NCBI RefSeq assembly: GCF_018474005.1
Contig: NZ_JAHCSH010000001.1
Coordinates: forward strand, 248,001-312,000
Source of the DNA: Curvibacter sp. CHRR-16
GTDB taxonomy: Bacteria; Pseudomonadota; Gammaproteobacteria; Burkholderiales; Burkholderiaceae_C
DNA length: 64,000 nucleotides
Direction: 5' to 3'
Of the stretch, positions 36,722 to 46,315 are shown one piece after another (the stretch's first letter is position 1; each line of letters opens with the position of its first letter). Both the position numbers and the translations under genes were made by a program. The notes under the pieces are model-generated. The model was not told where the DNA came from. It saw only the letters and a program-made list of their open reading frames with translations, and searched no databases.

Positions 36722-37596
36722 TCGTTGGGGCGGAAGGTGAAGGGGATGCGGCTGGGCGCGCGTCCATCGCTGTCCCGTGGGATGCGTGGGGTTTTGGCTA
36801 TGGCAGCCAACACGGCGTCATCCCATGCTTTATTGCCGCTGGATTTAACCAAAACAGGATCCAACATGCTGCCATCGGGCAGGGCGCGGATGTCGATATC
36901 TACCCCTGGATTGCCATTAATGCTGCTGCGTTGGGTGTCGGTGAAGGTGATATTGGCTTTGATGGCACCTGCCACTTTGCCCAAGTAGTTGGCCGAGGGG
37001 CCGCTGGTTTGGCCATCGCGCCCACCCGGGCCTGCAGCGCCGGAACCAGAACCGCCTGCCAAGCCCGCTAAACGCTGCAGTTGCTCTTTGCGCTGCTGCT
37101 CTGCCTTGCGTTGCAGATCTTGCTCGGCTTGCTTAGCCAGCTTGTCTTGTTTGGTTTTGTCGGCTTTTTCTTTGTCAGCTTTGGCTTGCTGCTCTGCTTT
37201 GTCTTTGCTGGCTTTTTCTTTGGCGGCTTTGTCCAAGGCGGCTTGCTGCTCTTGGGCCTTTTTCTGTTCACGCAGCTTCTCGCGGGCAATTTGCGCTTGG
37301 TCTATGGCAGGTGCAGGCGGTGGGGCTGGGGGCGTTGCTTCTTTGGGCAAGATTTCCTCTTGCGGTTCGGGCGGTATGTTTTCTTGTGGCGCTTCTTCGG
37401 GAGCCGGGCCTGCACTTTGCGGTACAGCAGACCACAGCTCTGCCTCCACCCCCACTACAACCGCATCACGTTTCCAGGCTACGCCTGCAGCCAAAATGGC
37501 TACCAGCAGTGCATGGGCTACAAAAGCCAACAGCAGTGACCCCCAAGGCACACCTTTGTTTTGGGGAGGAAGCTCGTAGCGAGACGCGGTAAACAT
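36718..37596 (-). CDS. tolA: Cell envelope integrity protein TolA
   Basis: A 292-residue protein. One membrane helix (about 18-41) is followed by a proline-rich hinge (60-95), a long lysine-, alanine- and glutamine-rich helix (about 98-180, repeated KADKEKADKTK-like units) and a globular C-terminal domain (VAGAIKANITF to IPFTFRPND) that resembles TonB/TolA domain III. It spans the periplasm between the TolQ-TolR motor and the outer membrane Pal complex during cell division. The low-complexity middle could be mistaken for TonB, but the neighbours decide. Confidence 0.95.
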   Translation of the reverse strand: MFTASRYELPPQNKGVPWGSLLLAFVAHALLVAILAAGVAWKRDAVVVGVEAELWSAVPQSAGPAPEEAPQENIPPEPQEEILPKEATPPAPPPAPAIDQAQIAREKLREQKKAQEQQAALDKAAKEKASKDKAEQQAKADKEKADKTKQDKLAKQAEQDLQRKAEQQRKEQLQRLAGLAGGSGSGAAGPGGRDGQTSGPSANYLGKVAGAIKANITFTDTQRSSINGNPGVDIDIRALPDGSMLDPVLVKSSGNKAWDDAVLAAIAKTPRIPRDSDGRAPSRIPFTFRPND

Positions 37597-37620
37597 GGTG
37601 AACGAGAGGGCCTAGAGCCT

Positions 37621-38058
37621 TTAGTTGCCAGTGTTGAGTTGTACGGATAAACCGACGCGCTGGATGCCTGCACGTTGCAAGGTGTCCATCACTTTGACGA
37701 CCGATTCATAGGCTATTGTTTTGTCGGCGCTAATCACTACTGCGAAGCGACTGGGATCTATGGCTGCGTCTTTCTGGGCTTGGCCAATGGAGTCCACCAA
37801 GTCCTTGAGGGCGACTGGGTGTTTGTTTTGTTGCCATTTCCATTCCAGCTTGTCTTGCTTGCCGACGATGACCTCTATCACTTGGTCGGGCTGGCGTGCG
37901 GCTTTGCCCACGCTGGGCAGGTCGATCATGCTGGGCGTGATGAGGGGCGCTGTCACCATGAAGATGATGAGCAGCACCAACATCACATCGATGAAGGGCA
38001 CCATGTTGATTTCGTTGATGCCTCGGCGGCCACGACCGCGGTGTGTTACGGCTGGCAT
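37621..38058 (-). CDS. tolR: Biopolymer transport protein TolR
   Basis: A 145-residue ExbD/TolR protein. A single membrane helix with the proton-carrying aspartate (PFIDVMLVLLIIFMV, Asp24) is followed by a periplasmic domain. It lies six bases after tolQ and 24 bases before tolA. Confidence 0.97.
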   Translation of the reverse strand: MPAVTHRGRGRRGINEINMVPFIDVMLVLLIIFMVTAPLITPSMIDLPSVGKAARQPDQVIEVIVGKQDKLEWKWQQNKHPVALKDLVDSIGQAQKDAAIDPSRFAVVISADKTIAYESVVKVMDTLQRAGIQRVGLSVQLNTGN

Positions 38059-38064
38059 GGTGTA

Positions 38065-38763
38065 TTAGCGGTTGCTGGTGGCACCGGGCTGCACGCTGAT
38101 GTTGCGCTGCAGGATGTTGGAAAACTCTTCAATGAAGGTCTCTTGCTGGATGGCAATGCGATCCAAATCGCGGGCAAAGCGGTTGTACGCCACCACTGCT
38201 GGAATGGCGGCAAACAAGCCAATGGCAGTGGCCACCAAGGCTTCGGCAATACCGGGTGCCACGGTAGAGAGGGTCACTTGCTGCAGTGCCCCCAAACCAT
38301 TGAAGGCATGCATGATGCCCCATACTGTGCCAAACAAGCCCACATAAGGCGATACGGAGCCAACGGATGCCAGCAAAGACAGGTTCGATTCTGCTTCGTC
38401 CATTTCGCGTTGGAAGTTGGCGCGCATGGCGCGGCGGGCTCCGTCCATCAGCATGCCAACGTCGGCGACACGGCGTTCGCGCAGTTTTTGGTATTCCAGC
38501 ATGCCGCTGAAAAAGATGCGTTCCATTGGTCCGCAGTTGGCACCTTTGCGCTGGGCGGTTTGGAACAAATCATTGAGCGAGGCACCGGACCAAAACTCAC
38601 GCTCGAACGCGTCGTTTTCACGGCGTATGCGTTTGAGAGTGAAAATTTTATGGAAGATGGAAGCCCAGCTGCTGACCGATACCAATAGCAGCAAAGCCAT
38701 GACAGCCTGTACTACCAGACTGGCATTGAGAACAAGGTGAACAATCGACAGGTCTTGGTTCAT
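38065..38763 (-). CDS. tolQ: Proton channel protein TolQ
   Basis: A 232-residue inner membrane protein of the ExbB/TolQ/MotA family with three hydrophobic segments. SPYVGLFGTVWGIMHAFNGL and PGIAEALVATAIGLFAAIPA are the conserved helices that line the proton path. It forms the motor with TolR. It is the first Tol gene here; pal and tolB, normally next to tolA, are replaced by the convergent dnaE. Confidence 0.97.
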   Translation of the reverse strand: MNQDLSIVHLVLNASLVVQAVMALLLLVSVSSWASIFHKIFTLKRIRRENDAFEREFWSGASLNDLFQTAQRKGANCGPMERIFFSGMLEYQKLRERRVADVGMLMDGARRAMRANFQREMDEAESNLSLLASVGSVSPYVGLFGTVWGIMHAFNGLGALQQVTLSTVAPGIAEALVATAIGLFAAIPAVVAYNRFARDLDRIAIQQETFIEEFSNILQRNISVQPGATSNR

Positions 38764-38777
38764 AGTCGTGTTGCAGG

Positions 38778-39965
38778 TTAGGTGCGGATCAGAGTGCGGA
38801 TGCGATCTACCGCGGTTTCAAGCTGTTGCAGCGAATTGGCCGTTGAAAAGCGTACAAATTGCTCAGTCTGGTGCTGGCCAAAATCACGTCCCGGCGTGAT
38901 GGCGACATGGGCCTGCTCCAATAGCGCAAAAGCCAGATCCCAACTGTTGGAGATGCCCAAACGCTGGCAAAGTTCCGTGCAGTTGGCCCAAGCATAGAAA
39001 GCACCATCAGGCATCACAGGGACATGAAGGCCCAGTTCTGCCAGCGCTGGCACAAAATAATCACGCCGTTGTTTGAACTCAGCCCGACGCTGTTCGTACA
39101 AAGCCAAGCTTTCGGGTTCGAAACAGGCCAAAGCGGCTTGCTGTGATACGGTGCTCGGGCAGATAAAGAGGTGCTGCGCCAGTCGCTCCATTACGGGAAC
39201 CAGTGCAGGTGGCACCACCATCCAGCCCAAACGCCAACCGGTCATGTTGAAGTACTTGGAGAAACTGTTGATGCTGATGATGTCGTCGGCAATGTGCAGG
39301 GCCGTTTGGCCGAATTGCTCGTCGTAGCTCAGTGGCAGATAAATTTCATCGACGAGGCAAATGCCGCTATGCGACTGGACGGTGGCATGGATGCGGCGCA
39401 ACTCGTCGGGTGCAATGGAGGTGCCCGTCGGGTTCGATGGCGAAGCCAGCATGATGCCGCGCGTGGCGGGTGTCCATGCTTGGGCTACTTGTTCAGCACT
39501 GAGTTGAAAACGTTGCGCAGCAGAAGCGGGCAGCATGCGGGTGATCCCACCAGCGGCTGTAACGAAATGGCGGTTGCATGGGTAGCTGGGGTCGGGCATG
39601 AGGATTTCATCCCCCGGATCGACCAAGGCCAAGCAAGCCAGTTGCAAGGCCGCCGACGCCCCTGCGGTGATGACGATGCGGTCAGCTTCCACGTGCAAAC
39701 CAAAACGCTGTGCATACCATTGGCTGATGCGCTCGCGCAAAGCAGGTAGCCCTGTAGCTTGTGTGTATTGGGTACTACCAGCGGCTATGGTGGCTTGGGC
39801 GGCTTGTTGTACATCTGGTGGTGCGGTGAAGTCCGGCTCCCCAATGTTGAGGAAGACCATGGGTTTATCGCTATGGGCGGCAGCTTGGGCTTGGCGGATA
39901 GCCGCTTTGGCCACTTCCATCACATAAAACGGCTCAATGGCTTGGGCACGAGAGCTGATACGCAT
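38778..39965 (-). CDS. PLP-dependent class I/II aminotransferase
   Basis: A 395-residue fold-type I aminotransferase. The PLP lysine lies in SFSKYFNMTGWRLGWMV; ASPSNPTG and CLVDEIYLPLSY are the cofactor-contacting motifs, and the C-terminal RFSTANS holds the carboxylate-binding arginine. It belongs near AspC/AlaT-like enzymes; the amino acid is not determinable. The ATG at 39965 is preferred to a TTG at 39974. It sits 15 bases after nusB and is last of the ribB-ribH-nusB unit. Confidence 0.92.
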   Translation of the reverse strand: MRISSRAQAIEPFYVMEVAKAAIRQAQAAAHSDKPMVFLNIGEPDFTAPPDVQQAAQATIAAGSTQYTQATGLPALRERISQWYAQRFGLHVEADRIVITAGASAALQLACLALVDPGDEILMPDPSYPCNRHFVTAAGGITRMLPASAAQRFQLSAEQVAQAWTPATRGIMLASPSNPTGTSIAPDELRRIHATVQSHSGICLVDEIYLPLSYDEQFGQTALHIADDIISINSFSKYFNMTGWRLGWMVVPPALVPVMERLAQHLFICPSTVSQQAALACFEPESLALYEQRRAEFKQRRDYFVPALAELGLHVPVMPDGAFYAWANCTELCQRLGISNSWDLAFALLEQAHVAITPGRDFGQHQTEQFVRFSTANSLQQLETAVDRIRTLIRT

Positions 39966-39980
39966 ACGAAACAAGCCCTA

Positions 39981-40484
39981 TCAGGCTGGTTTATCCGATT
40001 TCTTGTCAGCCGCGATTTCCAAGCTGCGGATGTCTTGGGCCGCACGGTTGAGCACACCATTGACGTATTTATGCCCATCGGTGCCACCAAATTCTTTGGT
40101 CAATTCCACGCTTTCGTTGATGATAACGCGCCATGGAATGTCTGGGCAGTGCAAAAACTCGTACACACCAATCCACATGGCAGCATGTTCAATGGGAGAG
40201 ATTTCCGCCATGGGGCGGTCTAGCCAAGGCAGCAAGCGCTCATCCAAAGTGGTCGATTGCTCTACGCATCCATGCAGCAAGGCATCAAAGTGCGCTGCAT
40301 CGGCTTTGTTAAAGCCCGACAAGTCGCGTGTAAAGGGATCAATCACCTCCAAGCCTTGGCCACCTACAAGGTGTTGGTAGAGTCCTTGCAGTGCGAATTC
40401 ACGGGCGCGGGTACGCGGGCTTTTGGTGCTGGCTTTGCGTCCGCCGTTGGATTTGAGTTGGCTGGGTTTGGTGTTGTCACTCAT
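39981..40484 (-). CDS. nusB: Transcription antitermination protein NusB
   Basis: A 167-residue all-helical RNA-binding protein that, with NusE, binds boxA in rRNA leaders. [18 protein letters not shown] and [34 protein letters not shown] are the family blocks. The basic N-terminal tail (about 1-25) is longer than in E. coli. The ATG follows the ribH stop directly (TGAATG). Confidence 0.97.
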   Translation of the reverse strand: MSDNTKPSQLKSNGGRKASTKSPRTRAREFALQGLYQHLVGGQGLEVIDPFTRDLSGFNKADAAHFDALLHGCVEQSTTLDERLLPWLDRPMAEISPIEHAAMWIGVYEFLHCPDIPWRVIINESVELTKEFGGTDGHKYVNGVLNRAAQDIRSLEIAADKKSDKPA

Positions 40485-40958
40485 TCAAATGTCCTCAAGC
40501 AGGTTCGCCATTTCCACGGCTACGCGGGCAGCATCCACGCCTTTTTCCGTCTGGCGGGCAATGGCTTGTGCTTCGTTCTCGGTGGTCAAAATGGCATTGG
40601 CCACGGGCAATTGGTAGTCCAGCGCAATGCGCGTAACACCTGCGCCAGATTCGTTGGCAACCAGCTCGAAGTGGTAGGTTTCGCCGCGGATGATGCACCC
40701 CAAGGCGATGAGGACATCGTATGAGCCTTTTTCTGCCATCGCTTGTAAGGCCACGGGTACCTCCAATGCGCCAGGAACGGTGACATGGTGGATGTCTTTT
40801 TCTGCTACGCCCAAAGCCAGCAATTCGGTTTTGCAGGCTTGCCAGAGGATGTCGGTAATGGCTGCGTTGAAACGGGCTTGCACCACACCGATGTGGAGCT
40901 TGGCTCCGTCGAGGCGTTTGTCGTTGTTGGCCGCGTGGCCTTTGTCAGCACCAAACAT
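40485..40958 (-). CDS. ribH: 6,7-dimethyl-8-ribityllumazine synthase
   Basis: A 157-residue subunit of the lumazine synthase shell, penultimate step of riboflavin synthesis. [48 protein letters not shown] and the closing [11 protein letters not shown] are all present. It lies 25 bases after ribB. Confidence 0.97.
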   Translation of the reverse strand: MFGADKGHAANNDKRLDGAKLHIGVVQARFNAAITDILWQACKTELLALGVAEKDIHHVTVPGALEVPVALQAMAEKGSYDVLIALGCIIRGETYHFELVANESGAGVTRIALDYQLPVANAILTTENEAQAIARQTEKGVDAARVAVEMANLLEDI

Positions 40959-40983
40959 AGTGATTCGTCCAGTTCAATAGGGG

Positions 40984-42099
40984 TTAGGAAGGGATGTAGC
41001 CGGTGATTTCAAGGTTGTAGCCTGCCATACTGGGCATGCGGCGTGGGCTGCCAAGTAAGCGCATTTTGTGTACACCGCAGTGCAGCAGAATTTGCGCCCC
41101 TACACCGTAGGTACGCAAGTCCATGCGGCCTCTTGCTGGGGCTTGGGCGGCTCGGGCTGTCCCTTCAAACTGGGCTACCAGTTGGTCGGTGCTTTCGCCA
41201 CAGTTGAGTAGTACTACCACGCCTTTGCGCTCTTGTTGTATGAATTGCAGGGCACGGCTCAAATCCCATGAGTGCATGGTGCGATCTACTTCTAAGAGAT
41301 CAAGCACCGACAGAGGTTCGTGCACGCGCACGGGGATGGGTTCGTCAGCATTCCATTGGCCGCAGACCAATGCCATGTGGGTGGCAGCGCCAGCACTGTC
41401 TTGGTACAGGTGGGCGGTGAAAGTGCCGTGGGTGGTTTGCAGGCTCTTGCTACCCCGATGTTGAATCAACGACTCGGTGCGGCTGCGGTATTCAATCAGA
41501 TCAGCAATCGTGCCGATTTTCAAACCATGCTGGGCCGCAAAGACTTGCAAGTCCGGTAGGCGGGCCATGGTGCCATCGTCATTCATGATTTCGCAAATCA
41601 CGGAAGCGGGGGCGCAACCTGCCATGGCGGCTAGGTCGCAACCGGCTTCTGTGTGACCCGCACGCATGAGCACGCCCCCATCTACTGCTTGCAGCGGAAA
41701 AATGTGGCCAGGTTGCACCAGATCACTGGGTTTGGCGTGTGGCGCTACGGCAGCTTGTACGGTGCGGGCACGGTCAGCGGCAGAAATGCCGGTGGTGACC
41801 CCTTCGGCCGCTTCAATCGATACGGTGAAGGCAGTGCTGTAAACCGTGCCGTTGCGGGCTGCCATGGGCGGCAGGCGCAGGTGTTCGCAGCGCTCACGGG
41901 TGAGGGTTAGACAAATCAGCCCCCGGCCATATTTCGCCATGAAGTTGATCGCCTCGGGTGTGATGTGGTCGGCTGCAATGACCAAATCACCTTCATTCTC
42001 CCTATCCTCTTCATCAACCAAAATAACCATGCGGCCAGCCTGTATCTCGGCAACGATTTCGTGAATGGGGGATATGGCAACGGGGGGGAGGGCAGTCAT
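40984..42099 (-). CDS. ribB: 3,4-dihydroxy-2-butanone-4-phosphate synthase with degenerate RibA-like domain
   Basis: A 371-residue protein. The N-terminal half is a complete DHBP synthase: [10 protein letters not shown] (29-38), [21 protein letters not shown]. The C-terminal half aligns with GTP cyclohydrolase II but lacks the zinc cysteines: where RibA has the GSLRCDCG region, this protein has [14 protein letters not shown] with no cysteine. So only the DHBP synthase activity is predicted and a separate RibA must exist elsewhere, as known for several betaproteobacteria. An upstream in-frame start at 42135 is less likely. The operon continues with ribH and nusB. Confidence 0.92.
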   Translation of the reverse strand: MTALPPVAISPIHEIVAEIQAGRMVILVDEEDRENEGDLVIAADHITPEAINFMAKYGRGLICLTLTRERCEHLRLPPMAARNGTVYSTAFTVSIEAAEGVTTGISAADRARTVQAAVAPHAKPSDLVQPGHIFPLQAVDGGVLMRAGHTEAGCDLAAMAGCAPASVICEIMNDDGTMARLPDLQVFAAQHGLKIGTIADLIEYRSRTESLIQHRGSKSLQTTHGTFTAHLYQDSAGAATHMALVCGQWNADEPIPVRVHEPLSVLDLLEVDRTMHSWDLSRALQFIQQERKGVVVLLNCGESTDQLVAQFEGTARAAQAPARGRMDLRTYGVGAQILLHCGVHKMRLLGSPRRMPSMAGYNLEITGYIPS

Positions 42100-42141
42100 A
42101 GACAATCTTTCGTGGGCTTCAGGCTCGGATGGCACGCAAGT

Positions 42142-42187
42142 AGCCCAAGATTATCGCCGCTTTGCCCAACGGGTGAGGTCTTGGGCT
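42142..42187 (-). promoter_or_regulatory. Inverted repeat in the ribB leader
   Basis: On the minus strand, AGCCCAAGA (42187-42179) and TCTTGGGCT (42150-42142) pair over nine bases and enclose a small hairpin CCC-GTT-GGG. The structure ends about 43 bases before the ribB ATG. It does not match the FMN riboswitch. It may be a leader structure or an operator in the space divergent from the dehydrogenase gene. Confidence 0.35.
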
Positions 42188-42221
42188 TGCACGCAGTAAA
42201 AGTAAAGGCACAATCACTGTT

Positions 42222-43229
42222 ATGAATATCGTGATTCTGGATGACTATCAGGACGCAGTGCGCAAACTGCAATGCGCAGACAAGCTCGATCCCTACGCTG
42301 CCAAGGTGTACACCAATACGGTCAAAGGAATAGGTCAACTCTCCATCCGATTGCGTGATGCCGATGTGTTGGTGCTGATCAAAGACCGTACCAACATTAC
42401 CCGCCAATTACTGGAAAAGTTGCCCAAGCTCAAACTTATTTCTCAGGCTGGTTCCTTGGGCAGTCATATCGATGTGCAGGCCTGTACCGAGCGTGGTATT
42501 GCTGTGGCGCAAGGAGCGGAGAATCCTGTAGCCGCTGCAGAATTGACGTGGGCCTTGGTCATGGCATCAATGCGACGTTTGCCCCAGTACATTGGCAACC
42601 TCAAGCATGGGGCATGGCAGCAATCGGGCTTACGAACGGCGGCGATGCCGACCAATTTTGGTTTGGGGCAAACTTTGCATGGCAAAAAGTTGGGTATTTG
42701 GGGCTATGGCCAGATTGGTAAGCGGATAGCCACCTACGGGCAAGCTTTTGGCATGCAGGTCATGGTGTGGGGCAGTGACGCCTCACGTTTGGCGGCGTCG
42801 GCGTCAGGGCTGGAAGTGGCTGAGTCAAAAGAACAATTTTTCAGCCACAGCGATGTGTTGAGCTTGCATTTGCGCTTAACCGATCAGACCCGTGGTGTGG
42901 TGAGTTCGGATGACTTGGCATTGATGAAAAACACCGCATTGTTGGTCAATACCTCGCACCCTGATTTGGTGGAGAAAGATGCCCTCATTGCAGCCTTGAA
43001 CCGAGGCCATCCGGGTTGTGCGGCGGTGGATGTGTTCGAGTCTGAGCCTATTTTGCAAGGCCATGCTTTGCTGCGCTTGGAAAACTGCATTTGCACCCCC
43101 CACATTGGGTATGTAGAGGTGGACAACTACGAGTTGATGATGGGATCAGCCTTTGATAACGTGGTCAACTTCATCAAAGGCTTGCCCAGCAATATCGTTA
43201 ATCCGGGTGCTTTGCAAGTGCGTCGTTGA
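42222..43229 (+). CDS. D-2-hydroxyacid dehydrogenase family protein
   Basis: A 335-residue NAD(P)-dependent oxidoreductase. The Rossmann motif GIWGYGQIGKRIATYG is near 150, the substrate arginine is in HLRLTDQTRG, the glutamate in VDVFESEP and the catalytic histidine in CTPHIGYVE. It resembles the SerA/GyaR branch with an NPVAAAELTWALVMA helix. Substrate open. It is divergent from ribB. Confidence 0.93.
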   Translation: MNIVILDDYQDAVRKLQCADKLDPYAAKVYTNTVKGIGQLSIRLRDADVLVLIKDRTNITRQLLEKLPKLKLISQAGSLGSHIDVQACTERGIAVAQGAENPVAAAELTWALVMASMRRLPQYIGNLKHGAWQQSGLRTAAMPTNFGLGQTLHGKKLGIWGYGQIGKRIATYGQAFGMQVMVWGSDASRLAASASGLEVAESKEQFFSHSDVLSLHLRLTDQTRGVVSSDDLALMKNTALLVNTSHPDLVEKDALIAALNRGHPGCAAVDVFESEPILQGHALLRLENCICTPHIGYVEVDNYELMMGSAFDNVVNFIKGLPSNIVNPGALQVRR

Positions 43230-43244
43230 CGATGGCTCTTTGGC

Positions 43245-44981
43245 TTACTCGATCACCAAATCGAGTTTGCCAAAAGATGTGCTGATGCGTTGACCCTCTT
43301 GCTCTCCATAAAGCATGAAGCGCAGCAGATCATTGAGGTACAGCAGTTCTTGCAGTGCTCCCAAAGAGAAGCGGTGTGACGAGAGGGGTGAGCCCACGCG
43401 CAGTAATCCTGAGATGTACTCCAATCCTTCTGCTTGTGGCCAGCGCACAGCAATGCCTTGGCAAACGTCTGGAAACTCTTCCAGCACATCGTGTGGCATG
43501 CCCCACTCCTCAAATGAGGGGATCAAACCCATGAAAATCATTTCAAACTGGGCGCGGTATTGCTCGAAGTGCACACGACGTCCCAGCAGGTGCAAAGCTT
43601 TGAGCAGATCCAAGTACAGACCTGGTGCAGAGTAGGGCCGCTCTCGGATTTGCTGCTCCAAGATGGCGATTGCTTCATCGTGCTCGCCAAGCGCCATGAA
43701 GAAATCAGCCTGTTGGCGCAAATCGTCCAAGTCGGCCGACAACAAAACTCCGGTATCAGGCGCAGCATCGTTTGGCACATAGGCTTGCACAGAGGCTGGA
43801 GCGGTGAAAGCACTGGGGCTTTGTTGGATGGTGATGTTGTCGGATTCGGGATCGCTCAGCTCAATGTGTTGGCTTGGCAGCGTCTCAGCGGTATGCAGGG
43901 CGGGGGCATTTGAAGACACTGCAGGCATATCCGACAGATGTGTTTGTCGCCGTATATCGGATGCGGTGCGGGTGTGCTCTTCCCACCAAGGCTGTTTGTC
44001 CAACAAGAGTTGGCGATTTTGTCGCCATAGCCAAGCTACGGCGGCTATCAAAGACAGACTCAATAGCCCTATGGCATAGACCAAAGGATTGGTGTAGCGT
44101 GCTTGCTGGCTTGCCTCCAGTTGGTTTAAGACGGCATCTATGCGTTGTTGGTTTTGCTTGTCTTGTTCACCCAGTTTGGCGACGGCTTTTTCCAGTTGTT
44201 CAATGCGCGCCGCATTGTGCTGAATGTCTTCGGGGGATTGGTTGATGGCCTTCCACAAAGCTGCAGCAGCCAGTCGCTGTTCAGGGTTTTCGCTCGGGGG
44301 TGTTGCAAGCTCGGAAGAGAGTTTGAGTGCTGGTGCTGTTTCTAGTGTCCAATCCAATGCTGTAACGCGCAATCGGGGTCGTTGCCCAGTCGCTGGCGCG
44401 GTACTTTTAACGGTTTGTTTGTTGTTGGTCGTGTCGGCAATAGGGGGCTTTGCGGCACTTTTTGATGCGGCTGGCGTGCGGGTTGTGGACTCGCTTGGCG
44501 TTGCCAGTGGTTGCAGCGGTGTTGCTGCCACAGTGGTTGCAGGGGTGGCGTAAATCTCAACCGGCGTTGGCTTGAGGGGCGCTTGGGCTGTTGCAGTCGC
44601 ATGCGGTGGCGGATCTGCCAGCAAAACGTAACGGCGGGTGGTTTTTCCCGAACATTTGTCGCGCAAAACCACAGTCACTACAGGTTCATCTACCGATGCG
44701 GCATGCTGAATGCGTATGGCAAATGGCTGTCCTGCTGGTGGCAGGCTGTTTGGCAGGGTAAGCAAGCCTACGTGCTTGCGGGTCTCGCCATACAGTATTT
44801 CGCTTTCCAGACAAAAGCGGCTTCGCTCATCCTCGGTACTGAGTTGTACTTCCACAGCGATGTTCAGTGCTTGCCCCAGATAGACTGGGCCTTGCACGGG
44901 ACCCAGTACTGCGGCATGGGTCAGCGCACTGCATAAAACCAAGGGGGTGGCTGCAAATGGCTGGAAAACTCTTAACTGCAT
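43245..44981 (-). CDS. FimV-like tetratricopeptide membrane protein
   Basis: A 578-residue protein. A signal-like N-terminus is followed by a FimV-type periplasmic domain (VQGPVYLGQALNIAVEVQL), a long proline/threonine/alanine-rich linker (about 130-215), a coiled coil (about 240-300), a membrane helix (YAIGLLSLSLIAAVAWLW, near 305-325) and an acidic cytoplasmic tail with TPR-like helices (LDDLRQQADFFMALGEHDEA). FimV scaffolds polar type IV pilus and flagellar assembly. It lacks a recognisable LysM motif and its end differs from classical FimV, so it is called FimV-like. Confidence 0.75.
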   Translation of the reverse strand: MQLRVFQPFAATPLVLCSALTHAAVLGPVQGPVYLGQALNIAVEVQLSTEDERSRFCLESEILYGETRKHVGLLTLPNSLPPAGQPFAIRIQHAASVDEPVVTVVLRDKCSGKTTRRYVLLADPPPHATATAQAPLKPTPVEIYATPATTVAATPLQPLATPSESTTRTPAASKSAAKPPIADTTNNKQTVKSTAPATGQRPRLRVTALDWTLETAPALKLSSELATPPSENPEQRLAAAALWKAINQSPEDIQHNAARIEQLEKAVAKLGEQDKQNQQRIDAVLNQLEASQQARYTNPLVYAIGLLSLSLIAAVAWLWRQNRQLLLDKQPWWEEHTRTASDIRRQTHLSDMPAVSSNAPALHTAETLPSQHIELSDPESDNITIQQSPSAFTAPASVQAYVPNDAAPDTGVLLSADLDDLRQQADFFMALGEHDEAIAILEQQIRERPYSAPGLYLDLLKALHLLGRRVHFEQYRAQFEMIFMGLIPSFEEWGMPHDVLEEFPDVCQGIAVRWPQAEGLEYISGLLRVGSPLSSHRFSLGALQELLYLNDLLRFMLYGEQEGQRISTSFGKLDLVIE

Positions 44982-45072
44982 GATGGCTTCATTTTCGCAT
45001 GCTGATTAGGAGTGGATGGGCTTGGCCACATTCATTTAATTTGAACTTACTCAACAATCGCATTCAAAAAAT

Positions 45073-45666
45073 ATGCCATCTGAATCCCTAGACTCCCCAG
45101 CCATGACACAGCAAACACCTATCTCTATCCAACGTTACAGCATGCCAGCCATTGTGATGCATTGGTTGTTGGCACTCGTGATTTTTGGCTTATTCGGCAT
45201 GGGGCTGTACATGGCTGATTTGCCTTTCTCTCCCACACGCCTAAAGCTCTACAACTGGCATAAGTGGGTAGGTATAACGTTTTTAGCACTTACCGTACTG
45301 CGTTTGGTGTGGCGCTTGACGCACCGTCCACCAGAGTTGCCTGCCTCGGTCACAGCGGCCATGCCGGCGTGGCAGCGCATGGCCCACCATGGCACCCACC
45401 ACATGCTGTATGTGCTGTTTTTTGCGGTGCCCCTGATTGGCTGGGCGTATAGCTCTGCAGCGGGTTTCCCCATCGTGGTGTTTGGCGTCCTGCCATTGCC
45501 CGACTTTGTGCCCGCTGACAAAGCCTTGGCAGAGCTGATCAAGCCTTGGCACGAGTTGAGTGCTTTTGCCCTCGTGGGTTTGGCTTTGCTGCACATCGGT
45601 GCAGCACTCAAGCACCACTTCATCGACAAAGATGGCCTGATCAACCGCATGCGCCTAGGCCGTTAA
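45073..45666 (+). CDS. Cytochrome b561
   Basis: A 197-residue four-helix membrane cytochrome. Likely haem ligands are His30 (IVMHWLL), His63 (NWHKWVG) and two later histidines in HHMLYVLFF and LLHIGAALKHH. It takes electrons from quinol or passes them across the membrane. It precedes two yceI genes, a pairing that recurs in proteobacteria. The ATG at 45103 is an alternative start. Confidence 0.92.
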   Translation: MPSESLDSPAMTQQTPISIQRYSMPAIVMHWLLALVIFGLFGMGLYMADLPFSPTRLKLYNWHKWVGITFLALTVLRLVWRLTHRPPELPASVTAAMPAWQRMAHHGTHHMLYVLFFAVPLIGWAYSSAAGFPIVVFGVLPLPDFVPADKALAELIKPWHELSAFALVGLALLHIGAALKHHFIDKDGLINRMRLGR

Positions 45667-45692
45667 CCGCTTACTTATTGACAGGAGTATTT

Positions 45693-46262
45693 ATGACCAC
45701 TCTCAACCGTTGGGTCTCAGTAGCAGCGTTGGCCGCTGCAGTCGCTAGCCCTGCCATGGCACAGCAAAAACTGGTTTCAGCCCAAAGCGAGATTGCATTC
45801 GTTAGCAAGCAAATGGGCGTGCCCGTTGAAGGGCACTTCAAAAAGTTTGATGCCCAGCTCAACTTTGATCCCGCCAAACCTGCTACCAGCAAGATTGCTT
45901 TCACCGTCGATGTGGCCAGCGCCACATTGGGCGTGAAAGAAACCGATGCCGAATTGCCCAAGTCCGTGTGGTTCAACACAGCCAAATTCCCGCAGGCTAC
46001 CTTCCAGTCCACCAGCATCAAAGGTTTGGGGGGTGGCAAGTTTGAAGTGGCTGGCAAGCTCAGTATCAAAGGTGCCAGCAGCGATGTGGTCGTCCCCGTG
46101 ACGCTGACCCAGAGCGGTGCCAACACCACTGCCACAGGCAGCTTTGCTATCAAGCGCCTGACCTACAAGATCGGTGAAGGCGAGTGGGCTGATACGTCCA
46201 TGGTCGCTGACGATGTGCAAGTCAAGTTCAAGTTGGCCCTCACAGGTGTGGGCAAATTCTGA
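45693..46262 (+). CDS. YceI-family periplasmic protein (first copy)
   Basis: A 189-residue lipocalin-like beta-barrel protein with a signal peptide ending SPAMAQ. IAFVSKQMGVPVEGHFKKFD and ASATLGVKETDAELPKS are family features. Relatives bind polyisoprenoids such as ubiquinone precursors. It lacks the usual THTF motif, so it belongs to a divergent branch often encoded beside cytochrome b561, 26 bases upstream here. Confidence 0.92.
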   Translation: MTTLNRWVSVAALAAAVASPAMAQQKLVSAQSEIAFVSKQMGVPVEGHFKKFDAQLNFDPAKPATSKIAFTVDVASATLGVKETDAELPKSVWFNTAKFPQATFQSTSIKGLGGGKFEVAGKLSIKGASSDVVVPVTLTQSGANTTATGSFAIKRLTYKIGEGEWADTSMVADDVQVKFKLALTGVGKF

Positions 46263-46315
46263 TTTTTGTTGTTATTTCTATTTTTTAACCAACCCTTTGT
46301 TTCACAGGAGAAACC

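Noticed and set aside
42100..42221. FMN riboswitch before ribB
   Set aside because: The conserved blocks of the RFN element are not present on the minus strand; only an unrelated inverted repeat is seen.
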